Part shown: positions 12,195 to 15,083 of the stretch, piece after piece
Layout: each line of letters starts with the position of its first letter
Numbering within the stretch: position 1 is the first letter of the stretch
Position numbers and translations under genes: made by a program
Notes under the pieces: generated by a model
What the model saw: only the letters and a program-made list of their open reading frames with translations
What the model was told of the DNA's origin: nothing
Database searches by the model: none
Source: Anaerococcus sp.
GTDB taxonomy: Bacteria; Bacillota; Clostridia; Tissierellales; Peptoniphilaceae
Assembly (NCBI RefSeq): GCF_030825785.1
Contig: NZ_JAPJPG010000037.1
Location: 1 to 15,083 of the forward strand
Length of the DNA: 15,083 nt
Direction: 5' to 3'

Positions 12195-14675
12195 ATGAAA
12201 AAACAAGTTAAAATAAGTCTATCACTGATGCTTGCTTTGGGTATTGGGTTATTTCCAACAAATTTATCTAAAGCTCAGGATATGAATGGTGAAAACGTTG
12301 TTGAAGAAAATTCAATTGTAGATAGCCAACAAACACCATTAGAAGAAATTACAGACACACAAACAGAAAACGATGGAAATAGTGGTGTATTATCTACAGA
12401 AAACAAGATAGATAATGAAAATAATAAGACAGAAGATGTATCTAATGAGGATGGGTCATCATATTTAGAAGAAAAAAGTGCAAGCACTCAAGTTACTGAT
12501 GATCAAAATGATAAAGAAATCATTGATAAAGTTTCTAAAATGACACTCGACGAAAAGATCGGTCAAATGATGATGTTGGAATTTAGAAATTGGGAAGATA
12601 AGGAAGGTAAGCTAAAACCAGTAACAGAACTAAACCAAGATATAAAGGATGCTATAGTCAAGTATAAAGTTGGAGGGGTGATTTTATTTGCTGAAAACGT
12701 ACAAACTACAGAGCAAACAACAAAACTAACCCATAATATCCAAAAAACAGCCATCGACAATGGACTAGATCCCCTTCTCATATCAGTAGATCAGGAAGGT
12801 GGCATTGTTGTAAGGCTTGGTACGGGAACATCCCTCCCTGGAAATATGGCTCTAGGTGCTACTAGAGATAAAGAGCTAGCTTATAAATATGGTAAGATAA
12901 TAGCTCAAGAAATCAAGGCTTTAGGAATAAATGTAAATCTAGCTCCTGTTCTAGATACTAACAATAATCCTAACAACCCAGTAATAGGCTTAAGATCAAT
13001 CTCCTCAGATCCAAAATTAGTTGGTGAGTTGGGGGCTGCTGTTATTAAAGGCTTACAAGATGATGGGGTTTCAGCAGCAGTTAAACATTTCCCAGGTCAT
13101 GGAGATACTGATGTAGATAGCCATTTAGGTTTGCCAGTGGTTAACAAATCTCCTGAAGAAGTTGATAAATTAGAACTTGTTCCATTTAAAAAAGCTGCAA
13201 ATGATGATGTGGATATGATAATGACTGCCCACATATCATATCCACAGCTTGAAAAAGATACTGTTATATCAAAAAAAGATGGCTCAACAGTTGGCATACC
13301 TGCTACTTTGTCCGATGATATTATAACAGGAATAATAAGAAATAAGATGCATTATAAGGGTGTTGTTATAACAGATGCTATGAAAATGAAAGCAATAGCA
13401 GATCACTTTGGAGAAGAAGAAGCTGTTATAATGGCTATTAAAGCAGGCGTTGATATTCCTCTTATGCCTGCCTTGCTAGAAAAAAGATCAGATCTTCTCA
13501 AACTAGATAAGATTTATGCTAGGATAAAATCAGAAGTCGAAGCTGGAAATATCAATGAAAGCCAAATCAACCATTCAGTATATAGACTACTCCACCTAAA
13601 AAAAATAAGGAATATTCTTGATAAAAATCAATACAATATTCCACTAGAAGATAAAATTGAAAAAGCTTTGGCAATAGTTGGTAGCAAAGAGCACTTTGAT
13701 CTTCAAAGGGAAATCACTGATAAGTCAATCACTGTTACTAAAAATATTAACAATGCACTTCCGATTTATCCTAAAGCAAAAGAAAAAGTATTAATATACA
13801 CTCCTTACAATAATGAAATACCAGGTTTTGAATATGGATTTACTAAACTTCAAGAAGAAAATGTTATTGATAAGGATGCTATAGTTGATGTAAAATCATT
13901 CTACGAATATAGGAAAGATCCACAAGCTGCGGACGAGATACTAAAACAATACGCAAAGGATTATGATTATATTATTGCTGTAAGTGAAGTTGGAAATGCG
14001 AGACATTTGCTAAAAGATAATTGGATTTCTAATATTCCTGATAGATTGACAACTTATGCAAAAGAAAATAACAAAAAATCTGCTATAATTAGTATTAGCA
14101 AACCTTATGACTTAGATAGGTATAAAAATGCAGATGCACATGTATTAGCTTATGGAGCTAAGGGAATGGACCCAACTGAAAAAGGAAAGGAACCAGTAAA
14201 AACATTCGGCCCAAATATTCCATTCTCATTAGATATTGTATTCGGCAAGGTTAAAGCTCAAGGTAAATTGCCAGTTGATGTACCTGGTTTGGATGAAAAT
14301 TATAAGTATAACGATAAAATCGCTTATAAATTGGGCTATGGCTTGGAAACTATTTTAAGAAAAGATGAAAAATATATAAAACCAGGAGAAAATCAAAATT
14401 CAGAAGTCTCAGATGGAAGTTCTAATGATGAGAACTTAGGTTCAAATGAAACAAGTATAGTTGATAAAAGTAATAACCAAGCAAAAGATGATGAAGAAGT
14501 TAAAACTGATACCAACTTAAAAAACAAAGACAAAGCATCACTATCAAATGCTAATAAGGAAGAAATAACTAATAAAAATCAAGGACCTAAGACAGGGGTT
14601 TCTGGTCTAGGATCTATCTTAGGACTACTAGCTAGTTCTTTAGCTGGTGTATTCGCATCAAGAAAGAGAAAATAG
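12195..14675 (+). CDS. Secreted, probably wall-anchored GH3 beta-N-acetylhexosaminidase (NagZ-type motif)
   Basis: 826 aa from ATG 12195. The signal peptide (1 to about 28, cleavage likely after SKA) is followed by an acidic, Asn/Ser/Thr-rich stretch to about residue 110. The GH3 catalytic domain then starts near KMTLDEKIGQMMMLEF. It has DQEGG (199-203), the NagZ-type loop KHFPGHGDTDVDSH (297-310) with acid/base H310, and the probable nucleophile D394 in ITDAMKM. A second domain (about 500-720) makes it larger than the single-domain intracellular NagZ. A low-complexity spacer (about 735-795) leads to GPKTG, a hydrophobic stretch and RKRK: a sortase-type sorting signal with Gly in place of Leu in LPxTG. 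Its likely job is removing GlcNAc from peptidoglycan fragments or host glycans at the surface. Codon use is less biased than in the preceding gene. Confidence 0.88.
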   Translation: MKKQVKISLSLMLALGIGLFPTNLSKAQDMNGENVVEENSIVDSQQTPLEEITDTQTENDGNSGVLSTENKIDNENNKTEDVSNEDGSSYLEEKSASTQVTDDQNDKEIIDKVSKMTLDEKIGQMMMLEFRNWEDKEGKLKPVTELNQDIKDAIVKYKVGGVILFAENVQTTEQTTKLTHNIQKTAIDNGLDPLLISVDQEGGIVVRLGTGTSLPGNMALGATRDKELAYKYGKIIAQEIKALGINVNLAPVLDTNNNPNNPVIGLRSISSDPKLVGELGAAVIKGLQDDGVSAAVKHFPGHGDTDVDSHLGLPVVNKSPEEVDKLELVPFKKAANDDVDMIMTAHISYPQLEKDTVISKKDGSTVGIPATLSDDIITGIIRNKMHYKGVVITDAMKMKAIADHFGEEEAVIMAIKAGVDIPLMPALLEKRSDLLKLDKIYARIKSEVEAGNINESQINHSVYRLLHLKKIRNILDKNQYNIPLEDKIEKALAIVGSKEHFDLQREITDKSITVTKNINNALPIYPKAKEKVLIYTPYNNEIPGFEYGFTKLQEENVIDKDAIVDVKSFYEYRKDPQAADEILKQYAKDYDYIIAVSEVGNARHLLKDNWISNIPDRLTTYAKENNKKSAIISISKPYDLDRYKNADAHVLAYGAKGMDPTEKGKEPVKTFGPNIPFSLDIVFGKVKAQGKLPVDVPGLDENYKYNDKIAYKLGYGLETILRKDEKYIKPGENQNSEVSDGSSNDENLGSNETSIVDKSNNQAKDDEEVKTDTNLKNKDKASLSNANKEEITNKNQGPKTGVSGLGSILGLLASSLAGVFASRKRK

Positions 14676-14681
14676 CAAGAA

Positions 14682-14704
14682 AAAAGAGGCGATGAGCCTC
14701 TTTT
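14682..14704 (+). terminator. Intrinsic terminator after the GH3 gene
   Basis: AAAAGAGGC (14682-14690) and GCCTCTTTT (14696-14704) pair perfectly around GATGA. The T-run is only four bases and the insertion-sequence end begins five bases later, so the insertion may have shortened the original tail. Confidence 0.85.
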
Positions 14705-14708
14705 AAGG

Positions 14709-14728
14709 TGACCCCATAAAGTTGGACC
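14709..14728. repeat. Terminal inverted repeat of the IS3-family element
   Basis: This 20-base end resembles IS150-type ends. The partner repeat is outside the window. The exact outer boundary could be a few bases to the left. Confidence 0.65.
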
Positions 14729-14729
14729 T

Positions 14730-14771
14730 AATACCAGAGTTAGAACTATACTATATACTAGCTCTGGTATT
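14730..14771. repeat. Long hairpin just inside the IS end
   Basis: AATACCAGAGTTAG (14730-14743) and CTAGCTCTGGTATT (14758-14771) pair over 14 bases (one G-T pair) around a 14-base loop. It is followed by TTCTTTG only, so it is a weak terminator but a strong structure. Such hairpins can insulate transposase genes from outside transcription. Confidence 0.7.
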
Positions 14772-14782
14772 TCTTTGTCCTA

Positions 14783-14809
14783 TCCTACCCCTAGGGGTAG
14801 GAATTTTTT
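14783..14809 (+). terminator. Perfect GC-rich palindrome with T-run inside the IS
   Basis: TCCTACCCCTAGGGGTAGGA is a perfect 20-base palindrome, followed by ATTTTTT on the plus strand. It folds as an 8-bp stem with loop CTAG. It would stop transcripts entering the element from the GH3 side, antisense to the transposase. Confidence 0.7.
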
Positions 14810-15083
14810 ATGCTGCATTTTTCTTTCTGCATTCTATTGGTGATAAGTATCCTAATTTTTCTTTTATTCTTTCCTCGTTATAATATTTTATGAAATCTTC
14901 TATTGTTTGTTTTAAGTGTTCATATGAGTAGAATTTTCTTCCATAATATATTTCTTGTTTTAATATCCCAAAGAAGTTTTCCATTGGTGAGTTGTCTAAG
15001 CAATGTCCTTCTTGTTATCATTGATGGATTGTTTATCTTTAATTCATTTGCTAGGCTTTGATAGGACATTTCTCCTGTTAAGT
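14808..15083 (-). pseudogene. IS3-family transposase (OrfB, DDE integrase), C-terminal part, frameshifted
   Basis: Reading the minus strand, the last 67 codons (14808-15008, stop at 14808-14810) give GHCLDNSPMENFFGILKQ and then EIYYGRKFYSYEHLKQ, ending IECRKKNAA. This is the C-terminus of an IS150-type transposase, with the third catalytic acid (the Glu of MENFF) and the lysine seven residues on. Upstream of about 15009 this frame hits stop codons at once. The family-like reading (SYQSLANELKINNPSM) continues in another frame up to the window edge. One extra base near 15006-15014 explains it, so the gene looks inactivated unless the base is a sequencing error. The N-terminal part and the orfA frame are not in the window. 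Confidence 0.78.

Larger units (their letters stand above)
14709..15083 (-). mobile_element. IS3-family insertion sequence, right end only (runs off the window)
   Basis: TGACCCCATAAAGTTGGACC at 14709-14728 has the TGACCCC...GTTGGAC form of IS3-family (IS150-like) terminal repeats. It is followed inward by the C-terminal part of a matching transposase on the minus strand. The other end is beyond base 15083, so length and target duplication cannot be checked. It landed just behind the GH3 terminator. Confidence 0.8.

Noticed and set aside
12280..12520. Acidic low-complexity N-terminal stretch of the GH3 protein as a separate repeat element
   Set aside because: No regular repeat unit. It reads as a disordered surface-protein spacer.

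Overview
This window looks like chromosome from a low-GC, anaerobic Gram-positive bacterium. The best guess is a Gram-positive anaerobic coccus of the Peptoniphilaceae (Anaerococcus-like), judged from gene content and codon style only. Supporting features are very AT-rich intergenic DNA, strong AGGAG ribosome-binding sites, lipoprotein signals, a sortase-type surface protein, a butyryl-CoA-dehydrogenase-type enzyme and a flavodiiron oxygen/NO-scavenging protein.

Layout. 1-1249: leader with an extended -10 promoter, then a membrane-anchored M15 (VanY-type) peptidase with an SH3-like domain. 1250-2928: ridA, an intrinsic terminator, then an M20 amidohydrolase. 2935-3477: a one-cysteine peroxiredoxin with its own terminator. 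3511-7200: a zinc-uptake operon of zinT-like lipoprotein, znuA (with an unusual insert of about 145 residues), znuC and znuB, headed by a TTGACA/TATCAT promoter bracketed by two inverted copies of one 10-bp word, and carrying an internal terminator between zinT and znuA. 7215-8631: an aldehyde dehydrogenase. 8632-8837: structured intergenic DNA between convergent genes. 8838-10055 (minus strand): flavodiiron protein. 10056-10396: divergent control region with a long structured leader. 10397-12082: an acyl-CoA dehydrogenase fused to the FAD domain of ETF alpha. 12136-14704: a secreted, apparently wall-anchored GH3 beta-N-acetylhexosaminidase with its own promoter and terminator. 14709-15083: the end of an IS3-family element, transposase on the minus strand and frameshifted, cut off by the window edge.

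How the genes fit together. ZinT-like protein, ZnuA, ZnuC and ZnuB form a complete zinc capture and import route. Peroxiredoxin, flavodiiron protein and aldehyde dehydrogenase suit an anaerobe coping with oxygen, peroxide and reactive aldehydes. The acyl-CoA dehydrogenase-ETF fusion belongs to butyrate-type fermentation or short-chain acyl-CoA reduction. The M15 peptidase and GH3 enzyme act on cell wall or exogenous glycans. No CRISPR array, tRNA, rRNA or known defence system is visible. The most unusual items are the acyl-CoA dehydrogenase-EtfA fusion, the ZnuA insert domain and the paired operator-like sites at the zinc operon.
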